NCBI RefSeq assembly: GCF_000346465.2
Contig: NC_034014.1
Coordinates: 10,741,288-10,805,287 of the forward strand
From: Prunus persica
Taxonomy: Eukaryota; Streptophyta; Magnoliopsida; Rosales; Rosaceae
Direction of reading: 5' to 3'
Length of the DNA: 64,000 bases
Under the pieces are notes generated by a model, which saw only the letters and a list, made by a program, of their open reading frames with translations, did not search any database and was not told where the DNA came from. Positions within the stretch are counted from its first letter, which is position 1, and each line of letters starts with the position of its first letter. The position numbers and the translations under genes are program-made. Positions 34,160 to 45,980 of the stretch are shown one piece after another.

Positions 34160-34560
34160 CTAAAATTGAAGTGCTAATTTCACATTCTTGGAAGGTCCAT
34201 CCTCTCTCAATTCCAGTACTAGCATTCCCAACAATACAATAAAAAAAATCCATGAACCTAGAAGATTTATTCGTAGAAATCTTTGTGCTTTCAAGGCAGC
34301 TTTAACCTTTATTTTCAATTTTTGGTTTCCCTCTTCCTCCTTGTGTAATCGTTTCAATAGCCTACATATCACAATCTTTGACCTTTCGCATACCTGTGGA
34401 TCATACCATTCAAAGAATGCACAATCTCTTCTTACTCCATAATCGATGCAGCTCTAAATTCTTCTCTGAGAGTTGTTATCAGTCCATGACGTTGTCAGAC
34501 GACATTGATTGCGCAACAACAAATGGGTGAGCACACTTCGAATCTTAGATTTGCAGACAT
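34160..34560 (-). pseudogene. zf-GRF zinc-finger protein remnant
   Basis: The minus strand reads PICCCAINVV, then after a frameshift TSWTDNNSQRRI-stop-SCIDYGVRRDCAFFEWYDPQVCERSKIVI, followed by a coiled-coil/basic stretch and a hydrophobic segment (SWIFFIVLLGMLVLEL). This order (GRF zinc finger CxC...C...C, coiled coil, TM) is common in plant GRF-type proteins, many of them TE-linked. The Trp before Ser-Cys is replaced by a stop, and the GRF motif itself reads QRRI, so it is broken. Confidence 0.65.
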
Positions 34561-34929
34561 GTCGTTTTTGTCTTCTTCGAATTGGAACCTAGGGAACGAT
34601 TTTTGTCAATTTGGGGCTTAAGGTATGAGGGGTTTGGGGATGTTTTGAACTTAAGGTCTAAGGATTTTCGTAAACTTGAGATGCTAAAAATGCCCTTCAA
34701 GAATTGTCCAGCTAGATGCCACGTAGGCAAATAACTAATTTCCTGACGATCTCGCTAACGAAGGGAGCAAATTGTATGGCTTTTGGGAGTTTGAGTACGT
34801 ACTCGTAAATGTCTCTAAAATTTAGTATGAACTTGAAAATGACCCCATAGTTTAGCGGGTTTTATGTAGTTTTTCGTTCCTTTTTTTTATTTTTATTTTA
34901 ATTGGTTTAAAAAACTTATGAATATTGTA

Positions 34930-35881
34930 TTAAGAGTGCTACTATTTTCACACCCTTGTTCTATTACCCTACCAACCTTATCTTTAAAATTTTACAGACA
35001 AATGTACCCATTTGTAAAATGACTTCCAAAGAACATTCCCCACCCACCATAATTAGCTTTTAAATCTTTTAAAATATTTAAAAATTCAGAAATAAAGTAA
35101 AAATAATAATATAAAATAACATTTGAAAAAATAAAAAACAAAAGAAACATATATCTCCTTTATCTTTCCCACCTACCGGACCCAGCCCCACCGTGAGGCT
35201 ATTCTCTACAGCAACCCTCTCCTCGAGCAATACAAAAATAAAAATCGAACTAGCAAAACTAAATAGACATATAAATATAATAAACGCATTCTTGACCAAT
35301 CTTGAATTTCAGATTTATCTGCTATGGCTTAGTTTTGCTGAGTCCAAGCCAAGAAAGATGGAGGTATTCAACCCACAATCCTCGACCTCATCAATTTGCA
35401 GCAACGTTGCTTGATTACGATGATGGAACCCAACACCCAATTAAGATGGACCAAAGTCGTTTGCCAGGGAGAAAAGGGAACTTGCAAACCAATACCCGAT
35501 TCAATAAGCCAAAGTTATATCCAATCACAAATGGCTCAGATTCCATGAACAACTTTGACTCAAAGTTGGGTTTTCGGGGGTTAAACTTTTCTGGGTATCA
35601 TGAAAGTTCGAGGATTTGGTGATAAAAAATCAATATTTTCAAATATTTTTATGGGGCGTATTTTTTGTGGATTTTAGCTTGGTTTCATGGCCTTATCTAT
35701 GTCTGGTGTTTCCTGGCGGAGGCGGGTCGCTGTAGAGAATAGGGCCTCACGGTGGGAGAGAAGTGGTGGGGCACGACGTGAGTAGGTGGAAAGATAGGAT
35801 TGTGTTTTTTAAAATTTACGTAGTGAGTTGGAAGATAAAATGAGTGGAGAAATGGTGGAAATAACAACACTTTTTATTAAA
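34930..35881. mobile_element. Decayed TIR element (about 950 bp)
   Basis: The outer ends GTGCTACTATTTTCAC and the inverse of the right end (GTGTTGTTATTTCCAC) match imperfectly. Inner sequences match better: CCCACCGTGAGG and TATTCTCTACAGC occur at 35190-35220 and inverted at 35725-35755. A 106-codon ORF (35302-35622) inside has no known likeness and could be captured sequence. No clear target duplication was found. Confidence 0.45.
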
Positions 35882-35907
35882 GATTTTAATTTTTATTAAT
35901 ATTTTAT

Positions 35908-36157
35908 CACCAAAATATCAGAAAATGCCATTGGTTAATGTAAACATTAAGAATTAAAATTATTAATTAAATGAGGATAATATGGTAAATTCACAATTTT
36001 TCATATTAAAAAAATTAAAATTAAAAGAACATTCAGATAATGGATCCTATTTTTATGAAACACAACTATCCATTATCTTTTTTAATTCTAAAATAAATTT
36101 AAATTTTTTATAAAAAAAACCTCTCGCAGGCGCAAAAGCGCGTGCAGAGAGGGTAGT
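35908..36157 (+). mobile_element. Helitron-like short element, 5'-truncated copy
   Basis: It shares about 250 bp with the intact copies at 52103-53630 and 59936-60223. The 3' end has the hairpin CCTCTCGCAGG...CGTGCAGAGAGG followed by GTAGT, a one-base variant of CTAGT. The usual start TCTATATATATAAAGC is missing. Confidence 0.65.
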
Positions 36158-36419
36158 TATACTTAAGCAAAAAAAGTGGGTCCCATAGTGTCATTGTAGG
36201 GAACTAATAGAGAGATTTGACGAAAATCCTAACGGCCGAATCACATTGTAACAAATTGAAAAGAACGGGATATGTAATTGTAAAAATTGAGAAGATAGGA
36301 ACTAACATACCTTAAGGGTGTAATCACAGGGTACCAAATTGTAATTAACTCTAATAACTATGTTGTTTGTGATGTTGAGAGTTGTCTGCTTCACTTGTGT
36401 ATTGAGATGAAATTAATTA

Positions 36420-36602
36420 GAAAGTCCAAAATTTGAAAAGAGGTTATGAATTCATGTAAAAACAGAAATCTGTGATAAAGTAGATTATGGATATTTTTGA
36501 TAGTTAGATAAGTTATACTTAGTTAATTTTATATTTTAATTTAAATATTATGATATACTTAAATTATAGAGGATACTCAATTAATTTTAAAATTCGCACT
36601 CA
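36420..36602 (-). mobile_element. Fragment of the Mutator-like family
   Basis: About 180 bp match the terminal half of the elements at 4173-4927 and 53735-55505 (ATATTATGATATACTTA, TACTCAATTAATTTTAAAATTCG). It ends CGCACTC where the family has CGTTTAGCAACACTC, an 8-bp deletion in the TIR. Strand is relative to copy 2. Confidence 0.6.
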
Positions 36603-36803
36603 TGCATATTTTCATCGCATCCATATGAAACGAAGCACGAGAGTGGAGAAAATTACCCTTGAATCAAAGACTTGTTTGTAAAAGATTTACTCAATAACAA
36701 TTAATGGTTTGATCACACCATTAATTGTCAGGTGACTTTAACGAAGTGGAGAATAGAAGTTAACTTCACTCGCACGCGCGCACTAAACTGACTGACTCCT
36801 GTT

Positions 36804-36893
36804 CCACACGTGTAGTCAGCGTAGGGGAACTGGACACGTGTAAGCCTCTGGTGTCTGACTAGCCGTAGCTGGTAAAGTCCACGTCACGTGGCC
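36804..36893. promoter_or_regulatory. G-box/ABRE cluster upstream of the OTU gene
   Basis: Three CACGTG cores lie within 90 bp (36807-36812, 36835-36840, 36885-36890): two in ACACGTGT and one in CGTCACGTGGCC. These are canonical bZIP/bHLH (ABF, PIF, MYC) sites. They lie just upstream of the probable start of transcription (CT-rich leader from about 36930), suggesting ABA- or light-linked control. Confidence 0.6.
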
Positions 36894-37128
36894 GTCTCCC
36901 ACTCTCCGTTAAAACGCAGCCTCCCATTTTCTTCCTCGTAAGTTCTCTTTCCCTTTCTTCCTCCTCTCTCTGCTCTTTTTCACCTTGCAAAATCAACAAA
37001 ACCCTTAACACAAAAGTTGGGAATTTTGTTAAAATTTAATTAAAATTGATTAAATTTCGCTCAGCTTTTGCAGATCTCAGAGTCGCGCTTGAAGCTTGAG
37101 AAGGCTCTGTTTCTATCTTTGTTCTCAG

Positions 37129-37556
37129 GTGAGTCGCCAACTCGTGCTGAGTCAACCCTAGGGTTTTCTATTTAATTCACGGAATTTGTTAATTATGTGC
37201 GTTTTTTTAACTGGGTCGTCTTTGATGCCCCTGATTAATGTTTTTCTGCCGTGGGTCGTGGAGTTTTGGAGTTTTTGATTCGATTGTGTTGGATTTGTGT
37301 CTGCTTGGTTGCTGAGGTAAGGTAGGAAAAGGGAAACAAATTGAAAGAAAGTAGAAAGATTTGAGTTTTGTGTTTTGTTGATGTTGTGCTTTTTGGATAA
37401 AGTGATAAACTTTCCCCAAGTTTAGTAAGGGTTTTGTTATAATCTTGTTAGTTTTCCTATCTTTTTCCTCAGAAGCCAAGCGGATTATTAGAAAGCTGCG
37501 TTTTTGTTTTGTTTTGTTGATTTTTCTTGGAAATGTATGGTGTTTGTTGCTTGCAG
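37129..37556 (+). other. Predicted 5'UTR intron of the OTU gene
   Basis: The donor TCTCAG|GTGAGT follows a CT-rich leader, and TTGTTGCTTGCAG at 37544-37556 is a good acceptor. The spliced leader would carry the uORF at 37654-37800. Confidence 0.45.
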
Positions 37557-37653
37557 CTTGGGATAGTTGAAGGGTGAAATTTTTGGCAATTTTTCGGGTA
37601 AAATTCGAGTAGCTTAGAGGGTTTTCTTGTTTAAAGTTCGAGCTCTGGGTCTC

Positions 37654-37800
37654 ATGAGAATTGTTAGGGGAATGCAGAGATCGTTTCCCAAGGAGCAGAA
37701 CGTGCTGGGCTGGAAGAAAACCTTCAGCCAAGGGATAGGCGTGACTGCGCCCAAGGCCAGAACCCGTGACAAGCATAACTCTAAGTTTGGGGTTTTGTGA
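37654..37800 (+). CDS. Upstream ORF (48 residues) in the OTU gene leader
   Basis: An ATG at 37654 opens 48 codons to TGA (37798-37800), 48 bp before the main ATG at 37849 and in the spliced leader. The peptide starts MRIVRGMQRSFPKEQ, has a central GWKKTFSQGIG, a basic KARTRDKHNSK and ends FGVL. Its length, balanced composition and closeness to the main start suggest a conserved-peptide uORF that could control translation. I do not recall a confirmed group for it. It may be only a leader ORF. Confidence 0.5.
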   Translation: MRIVRGMQRSFPKEQNVLGWKKTFSQGIGVTAPKARTRDKHNSKFGVL

Positions 37801-37848
37801 AGGAGATTAGGCTAGGGTTTCTGTTGAAGACGTTAAGCATTGAATGCA

Positions 37849-40800
37849 ATGACTCGGATTCTGGTTCAGCGAGGTTCTTCAAGTGGTTCTTCTTCGAACC
37901 CAAGCCGTCCTTCTTCCTTGTCTGGGTCCTCTTCAGGTTGGGCACAGCCACAGGTTAATAGTCCTCAGGTTGTTTCAGTTGTGAAAGAAGAGGAAATTGG
38001 AGAGGAGGCACAGGAACATGTTATTGTTGATGAGCTGTCAGAGTATTGTGGGAGTGGTGACAATAAGGCTGTAAAAAATGACGATCTATTGACCGAAAGC
38101 ATTCATAATGATGACAATGTGAGTTCAAGTGATGAGCTAGCTGAGGGGGAGAAAGTTAGCAAAAATGACATTGCAGACCCAGGGGAAATGATGAAAGGTT
38201 TAGGTGGGTTGAGGATTTCTGAAAAGGTGACAGTTGAAAATGTGGACTCAAGCAGGGATTCTTTACAAAATGCGATTGGGAGTTCTCAGCCACCACCTCC
38301 TCCTGTTCCTCCCCCGAAACTTTCCTCAGCAAACTCAAATTCAAGGAGATCTGTCTCAGGAAGTTCAAATTCTGTGCGAATTGGACCTTCGAGAAGAGCA
38401 GTTGCCTGGCCTGTTGTTTCAACTAGGACTTCACCAACTGGGTCACGGCCTTCTTCCCCCAGGTCTCATGGTGAAGGCGAGGGGTACAATAGTGCTGATG
38501 AACAGAGCCCTTGCTTTGTATCCTCCTATGATGATGTTGTAAGTTTCTGATCTCATATATACAAACATCTAGGCAAGTCTGTTTGTCTCATGGATTTTAT
38601 TGCGTGTATTCCTGGTGGTTTATACTGAATTGAAAAGTGTGGCATAAGATATTCATCTCTTTTAGCGATTTTTGTTACAATATTTAAAATTTTGCTTTCG
38701 TTTTTGGGCACGCAAGCCTAATCGCATCTCAAAATTGAACCTCCTTACATTATATCACAAAACAATACTTTGGGTTTCTCAAATTAGAGCTCTACTTATA
38801 TCCAATTGTATCCTCACATCTTCCTTGACAAAACTATGATGCTTATTTTTTCAGTTCTTTTATATGAACTAAGATAACTGTATTAAAAGAAATGAGAAGT
38901 ACAATCAAAGTGGAGCAGCAGCCCACAGAAGATACTACCCTTCAAAAACAAGAAGCCACAGCTAAAATACAAGAAAAATCACTCGACCATAAAGAATCCA
39001 GAAACACTGACCACTTGCATTTTATTAAAAACCTTAGAAATAGTAACTTCCTATGTCCACCAAACTACACTCCAAACTACAAAATCGATTAGAACTACAG
39101 TAAGGGGAATGCCTTTGAAATGTTTCAACAAAGAATCTCAAACAGAAGCTAATCCTCTAAGAGGATGTATCTTTGAAATGTTTATTATTTTTCAGGTGAA
39201 ACTTTGGAGGTTGCATTTTGCACTCTCAATTTGATGTTATCATTTGTTGGCTCCATTCTTCACTTCAAATTCAGAAATCTCAATTTGACATTTTCAATGT
39301 ATGTCAGGAAAGAGAACGACAGTTTGAAATTGATATTAGACGTGCAAAAGGTTTTGAAGTGAAAAGAATGCTGGAGGATGGGAATTGTCTCTTTCGTGCT
39401 GTTGCTGATCAAGTTTATGGAGATTCTGAAGCATATGACTTGATCAGGCAAATGTGCATAGATTATATGGTGTGATTCCTTATCCATGATCTTCTCTGTT
39501 GTATGCCATTGTGATCATTTTAGCCACTGCACAGTACTACATATGTACACATTTTTTCACTTTTTAATTCTATGAGAGGTTAATTGGGAATATGGTCATT
39601 TAATGTTATTACATGCTCACAAATAATAAAAAGAACTCTGAATTCTTATTGAAAGTATTCCATATCTATATGGTTTGTTCTCCAACAGTGGTTTGCCGAA
39701 CAATGTTATGTACTGTCTGAGGTTGGTTCATCATAATGAGTTTCATTCATGTGGTAGATGCTGTTGATAAATGATATTTCAAGTTGATTGGTGGAATGAG
39801 TCGGTAGATGTTCTGTTCAGTTAGTGGGTATCTCAAGTCTTAACAATAATTTATTTGTTGTGCTTTATGCATTCATAATGAGAAGAAAAATGAAAGAACT
39901 GAATAATAGAAGGGAATAAAATCAGGAAGAAGAGTATATGTTTTGTTCATACGAAAACAGTTGTATTTTATATTCCTAGCCACTAATTGGTAAAGAAAAT
40001 AAATTACCGGAGAGAAAAGAAATGTTGCCTTTCACTATTATAATCTCATCGATTAGCTGATGGTTTTCCAAAAGAAAGTCATACTAGACCAGAAAGGAAA
40101 TTATCATAATCTAACTTGTACCCTCTTAACGCTGTAGTTCATTATGATTCTTGATACTTAGTTCTCTATATTTTTCCAGGAGCGAGAGAGGGATTACTTT
40201 TCTCAATTTATTACAGAAGGATTCACCTCTTATTGCAAGAGGAAAAGAAGAGACAAGGTATGCAGTATCATAATTTCATTAATGTTGTTTCCTTGAAATA
40301 TATTATTGAGCAGAGGAGGTATGGCTGCACATGTAAGAAGCTCCATATAGTTTCTCAGATTGGCATCCTGAATTCCTCTCCTTTATTCCCAAATTGTCAT
40401 CAAAGACACTCATCATATTTGAATTTGATCCCTAAATTCTTCCTCTTAAAGTTCATTAACATAATAGTTATGTCTATGTTGGAGATTAGCGAAAGTCTTG
40501 GTAGTATCTATTAAGATGACAAACCTATGGCCCACTATTACCAACACTGATGGTGTCCGCAACTTAAGCACCTATATAGCCCAGCAAGTGTGAGGTTTTA
40601 TTGCAAAAGGCCTCAGTGTTCCAGGCCCTCTTCACGTGGGACCACCACATAGTGGGACACATGTGCAGCCAATTCCACATTGGTTATTGATTAACTTTTT
40701 GTTTAATTAAAGGTATAGGGTAGTTCAGGCATGGTAAATTGAGTCCACCACCTGAAGTCTTTCCAAACCTAGCATGGCACCCTCAGAGACGCAATTGCCC

Positions 40801-42838
40801 TAATTGGCTGTTGTTTTCGAGGATGATAATTGCACTGTCCCGTTGGAAGTATAGATACTAGGTTTCCTATGCATGCTGATTGTGAGAATGTGCAAGGTCT
40901 AGAAGTTGAATTATGGCACATTGATGACTATCAGTGATTGTCAACAATTATGTTAGGTGATTGAGGTGATTTTTGAACCTTATATCTTATCTCTAAGATT
41001 GGATGGTACCTATTACTCTTCCTCATAGCCTCCTTACTTACTAAGCTCAGTGTTTAATTATCTGATGGCCTTTCAAGTAGTCCTCTTTTAGTAATTTCAT
41101 ATTATTGTGGCTTCAGTTTCACCATGTGAATATGTTTGCTTAATTTTAAATTTAATGATAATCAGTGGATTATCTGTCTCAGTGGGATTTTGCACACAGT
41201 TCCCCATCTTTTCCACTGCTGATCCGTTTAATAATTGATTTTATCCTGTGTCAGGTGTATGGAAACAATGTGGAGATCCAAGCCTTATCCGAAATGTATA
41301 ATCGACCCATCCATATTTATTCCTATAGCACAGGTGCTGAATTATCCTAGCTGCATAATGATTCTTGCTTTCTTCAGTGAACTTTGCTGTTTGCAATATA
41401 TCATTTTTGTTAACTTTATGTCTGATGACAGAACCTATTAATATCTTCCACGGGAGCTATGACACGGACACACCACCCGTACGATTAAGTTACCATCATG
41501 GAAATCATTACAACTCTCTTGTTGATCCACGTCGTCAGACCATCGGTGCAGGACTTGGGTTCAGCTGTCTTCGCGGGATGGGTGTATGTGCTTAATCATT
41601 CTATCTTCATCTGGCCTTGATTATGTTAGTGTTACTTTATGTGGATGACACATGGATGACATAGATATTCCTTTTCTATGTCATCCATGTCTAGTTAATA
41701 ATAAATAACAAGTTCTGGTTATGGAAAAGGGAAGGGGAAGGGTAATTTGGGAGTATTGATTCAAGGGGTGTTTGGGTAAAGTGATTTAATATTATTTTAT
41801 AATTTTTTTTTGGGGTGGAAAATAAGATGAATGGGATGATGATATTGGGGGCTGGAAATAGCTCCATTCATTAAAAAAATTTCTCTGTTACTAGTATTAG
41901 CAATTGGAGAAGTTGTCAAAATGTCAGGAACTGATCATCAGCATCATGCAACGAGTGTGTGTGTGTGTGTGTGTGTGTGTTTTTTTCTTTTGTTTTGGGG
42001 AATTTGAAGGGTAAGAAATATGCAATTATTCTTTGTTCTGTAAACCTTGCAGTAGTTAATGGCTTGTTACCATTCTTCAATTGACACTTCAACAAACGTG
42101 ATATTTCATCTTTTCATTGCTGCAGGCAAATGTTGACAAGGATCAGGTCAAGGCTGCTATTAAGGCTCAACAAGACCAACAAATTGATAATGCAAGTGTC
42201 TTGATTTTGTGCATTATAATTTTCAAGAATATTTTACCTGGAATATCATGATCATATCTTTTTCCCTCATCTTCTCCTCCTGGCAGGCACTTCTAGCTGA
42301 GGGGCGATTCTACTCAGATCTTGAGCTCACAGAGAAAGAAATTGAACGCATGGTGATGGAAGCTTCGAGGGCTGAGTATCATGCAGATGACACATTCAAG
42401 CAACAACTTGGAAGGAGAGAATCTTCCACTTCTAGCGCTGAGCCATCATCTTCTGGAGCTAGTGAGTTATCTTAACTGGGTAGATGAACTTGTTAAGTTT
42501 TTAGTAGTAGAGGATCATTTTACATGGGATTAAACTGCGTTTTTGTAGGATATAGTTTTGGCTGCTCTTTGTTGTGTGTTTGTCAAATGACTTGATTGAT
42601 TCTATGCAACCTGTGAGTAACAGGATCATCAGGAAGTGAGACTAAGCTAGGAGTGAGGGGCCATGGTTTTCAAGATTCCCCTCTTAGCAGCAGTATGCAA
42701 GTTGTGCTGTCGATGGGGTTCAGCTACCTGCAGGTGATCGAGGCTTACAGCATATTCGGAGATGATGTCGATTCCATGGTTTGTTACTTATTGGAAACTA
42801 GCAGCAGTAGCAGGCGCAAAGGCAAGGCAACTGAATGA
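37849..42838 (+). CDS. OTLD1: OTU-domain deubiquitinase, OTLD1/OTU6 type (eight coding exons)
   Basis: The protein is a cysteine protease that removes ubiquitin; Arabidopsis OTLD1 acts on histone H2B in gene repression. Exons are 37849-38538, 39308-39469, 40180-40257, 41255-41333, 41432-41583, 42126-42191, 42287-42461 and 42624-42838, joining in frame to 538 residues. The N-terminus MTRILVQRGSSSGSSS and a Ser/Pro-rich disordered region fill residues 1-230. The OTU domain follows, with EDGNCLFRAVADQVYGD (Asp254, Cys257) and YHHGNHYNSLVDP (catalytic His362). ELTEKEIERMVMEASRAEY follows, and a C-terminal UBA-like segment (VLSMGFSYLQVIEAYSIFGD). Intron 6 (42192-42286) begins GC rather than GT (AAT|GCAAGT), a GC-AG intron. 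A G-box cluster and a uORF lie upstream. No defect is seen. Confidence 0.94.
41650..41690. repeat. Perfect 15-bp hairpin in OTU intron 5
   Basis: ACATGGATGACATAG (41650-41664) and its exact inverse (41676-41690) are separated by 11 bp. A (GT)n tract follows at 41955-41980 in the same intron. Confidence 0.7.
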
Positions 42839-43049
42839 GCTGGTACAAAACAAATTTAGGAATGCTGGTGAGATTGTGTTGGCTTCTTTGTGATCAAACT
42901 GCAGTCTTCGTAAAGAAAATGATTCCTATTCAGTTCTAGCCTGTGAACCATAAATATGTTATCTACGTTAAATCAATAAACTGTAGTCTTTGTTATCAAA
43001 CTAATCTGTTTCTAGAGGTACCGTTGCGCCATTCTGATATAGGAAAATT

Positions 43050-43240
43050 CAACTGTATCGTTATGCACACTTAGAATAACTTTCAGCTTATGAGCAAATT
43101 GAGCCGAATCTGTTTAGAGAGATGTGATGGTGTTTATCATTCTCAACTGTATTGTTATTCACACTTTGAATAACTTTCAGCTTATGAGCAAATTGAGCTG
43201 AATATGTTTAGAGAGTTGTGTGATGGTGTTTATCATTCTT
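43050..43240. repeat. 94-bp tandem duplication downstream of the OTU gene
   Basis: Two units (43050-43143 and 43144-43240) share CTTTCAGCTTATGAGCAAAT and GATGGTGTTTATCATTCT with few differences. Confidence 0.8.
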
Positions 43241-43589
43241 AAAAAGTTATTGTGCACTCTTTCCTTATAAGAGTATAAAGAATAACTTGTACTTGGGGTC
43301 GAAAAACCAGTCCTCTTTGAGGGAAAAAGAAGTAAGTCATGCATTCTTATAAGGAAGAAATTGTCTTCTTTGAGGGAAAAAGAAGCAGGCGGGAATCGTG
43401 GGCTTTGCTTTTAATCAATTTGGTGCACAATCAACAATTTTTCTTTATTCAACTTATGAATTGTAGATGTATGATTGTGCAAATTGACATTTGAAACACA
43501 ATCACAGATTCACAGAGTGGGTGATATGGGGAAAATGCCAACTAAAATGCGATGTTTTATTTTTGGGTCAAAATACGTCACAATGAGAA

Positions 43590-43790
43590 TTGAGAGACAT
43601 GAAAAGATATGTGGATGAGAAAGCAAGAGATGAAGCATTTGCAAGAGAAATGGAGTATGTACACAAACAAGACATGGACAAGAAGGATCGGGAAATCATG
43701 GCTATGGATATAAGTCATATGTCCCTTGAAACAAAGTCATTATTAGAAGGCTTTTCTGTGATGATGGGCCAAGCAATACTGATTGGTTAA
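43590..43790 (+). pseudogene. C-terminal fragment of a PIF/Harbinger accessory (NAM-associated) ORF
   Basis: The open stretch reads a charged helix (KRYVDEKARDEAFAREMEY) followed by DREIMAMDISHMSLETKS and ends at 43790. The charged helix followed by (I)MAMD-(T/I)-S-x-M is typical of the C-terminus of Myb/SANT-like ORF1 proteins of PIF/Harbinger elements. No upstream domain is present. Nearby 44035-44180 holds inverted AAGTGAATAGT/ACTATTCACTT arms and duplicated CCCTTTG(C/T)(G/C)ATGGCAA phrases, perhaps ends of the same element. Confidence 0.5.
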
Positions 43791-44913
43791 ATGATGAAAA
43801 CCATTAGGTTGTATTGCTTGTCTTTTATTTAGTTAGTTGTATTACTTGTCTTTTATTTAATTGGTTGTATTGTTGGTCTTTTATTTAATTTAAATTATGA
43901 AATTTGAGATGTGAATTTTATAATAAATATAGACAAGTTGCAACCGAAAGTCTTATCCGAAATATGAGATGTAAATTTTATAATAAATATTGACATATGG
44001 CAACCGAAAATCTTATCCAAATTAATCGTTTAAGTTTTTTTTTAAAAAAAATTTAAGTGAATAGTATTTGCCCTTTGCGATGGCAATGGGTGGAGACACA
44101 ACAAGCCTTTTGCAAAAACTGACACTATTCACTTGATCCTTGCCTCCCTTTACCCTTTGTCATGGCAAATGAGTGAAAATGTTCTTATTGAAATGAGCTT
44201 ACTGATTAATAAAGCCAAGTAGACAATTTATTTGTAGTTTACTACATTTCTTAATTAGAAATAAATTTCATTAAAATAGAAAAATTAGAAAAAAGTAGTT
44301 ACACACACAATAAAATCATATTGGAGAGGTCTAGGTTTTCTTGGACATTCCAATAAATACAAAATGACTCATTTCCTCCAATTACACTTGGTAAGGCCAA
44401 TTATTGCCACACAAAAGGCCAACAAAGGGCTAAACTGCTGTTTTGCCCCTTGAAGTATGTTATATTATCCTTTGATCTATTTTTTTGGTAAATTAAATAT
44501 ACGAACTACATAAAAATAGCCAAATGACAATTTATCCCTTTCTGCTTATATCGGGGAGAAGGTGAGTTGCTCAGTACCCATATAAAAAGGAGTGGATTTT
44601 GTTGCCTTTCCTTTGTTTTTCTGTATTCATTTTCTGGATTTAAGATTTTAGTTGAGAAGATCAGATATCGGGCCTCCATGCCACGGCTCCTTTGACACCA
44701 GAAAACTGCTACCACACCATCAATTAAGGCTACAAACACAGTAACACAAATATTCCATCTTAGACAATCAATCATAAAAAACAGAAAGACAAAGGCAACC
44801 AGAAAATCCACTTGAGAATCCCAATTCCACCATAATCGCAATCGCCCAAGTTGCTGGATAGAGAAAACTTATGCCTTAGTTCTTTTTTTTTTTGGTCAAA
44901 ACTTATGCCTACT
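43791..44913. other. TE-remnant spacer
   Basis: It contains the inverted arms at 44035-44180 and, at 44430-44520, a copy of the TIR end seen at 21774. A 111-codon minus ORF (44506-44841) lies next to this repeat and has no known likeness. Confidence 0.35.
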
Positions 44914-45980
44914 GTCTAAAATATCAATGGTTTAGGAAATATCGGTAGTCCAAAAAAGGAAAATTTTGATGAAAATATTGGGAAATTATCGATATCGATA
45001 AAGATTGAATAAGAATCACGAAAATTGTAAGAAAAACTTAGAAATTTTTCTTGAGACTTTGGAGGATGTTTATTTAGTCAATTATCTATTACTTTATCAC
45101 AAAAAATTAGCATTGCATGATGAGTTTAACTAATTTAAGTTGATTATATAGCGAGCTGACAAACACTAGGAGTGTAGAATATATATAGTAATTAATGAAA
45201 GAAGATTAAACACACCATAATCATTTATTTATAATTATTTATTACAATATTTTACACTTTATACATTGCATGGTAATATACAAGAGTGACTTAGTACCAC
45301 ATAGAGTTTTTAAGATTTTTGAGTTATTTACACTAACACCTCCTGAGGTTTTCGGTTTTTTCACAAAACTCTTTCAGACCCCCTTAAGGTTTTAAATTGT
45401 TTTCACAAAACTCCTTTTCATTGATTTTCCATCCAAAGATTGATAATTTTATACAAAAAAATTCTCCAAATGACAAAGTTGGCCTTTGAGGTTAGATTGC
45501 ATATACTTCTTTGAGGTTAATTTTGTCATTTGCATAAGTTTTTTTTTTTCTTCAATGAAATCATCAATTTTGGACAAACAATCAACGAAAATGGGTTTTG
45601 TGAAAACAAACTAAAACATCAAGGGGTGTTTATGTAAGTTTTGATCTAGTGTTCATGTAAGTTTTGAGACCTGATGTGGTTTTGTGAAAACACAAGAAAT
45701 CTCAAGGAGTGTTGGTGTAAATAACTCTTCAAATTTTCAGTGTCTTCATCGTCTCAATATTATCAATATTGTAGCAATATTTAGACTAAATGTTGCTGAA
45801 GTGAGAAATTATCGACATCGATATTTTTCGATATTATCGACGTCAATATTTTCTGATATTATCGTCAATATTATTAATACTTATACGATATGTGTGCGAA
45901 TATGTTCCAAAGTATTCTAGACCCGAAAAAATGATAATATTTTTAAAATTTCATCGATATTATCGATATTTTAGGCCTTA
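44914..45980. mobile_element. ATATCG-rich DNA element, copy 1 (about 1.06 kb)
   Basis: Both ends are packed with ATATCG/CGATAT motifs (44920-45005 and 45808-45975). The outer ends TCTAAAATATC and the inverse CCTAAAATATCGAT match. A related element with a 9-bp target duplication is at 54452-55466. The interior has no known coding sequence. The phrase TGGTCAAAACTTATGCCT occurs on both sides (44893-44910, 46001-46018) and may relate to an older insertion. Confidence 0.5.

Noticed and set aside
37207..37776. A 189-codon minus-strand ORF
   Set aside because: It overlaps the OTU leader, the 5'UTR intron and the uORF in antisense, is Lys/Asn-rich and has no family likeness. The plus strand explains the region.
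44506..44841. 111-codon minus-strand ORF with a hydrophobic start
   Set aside because: It runs into a dispersed repeat end shared with 21774-21890 and has no family likeness.
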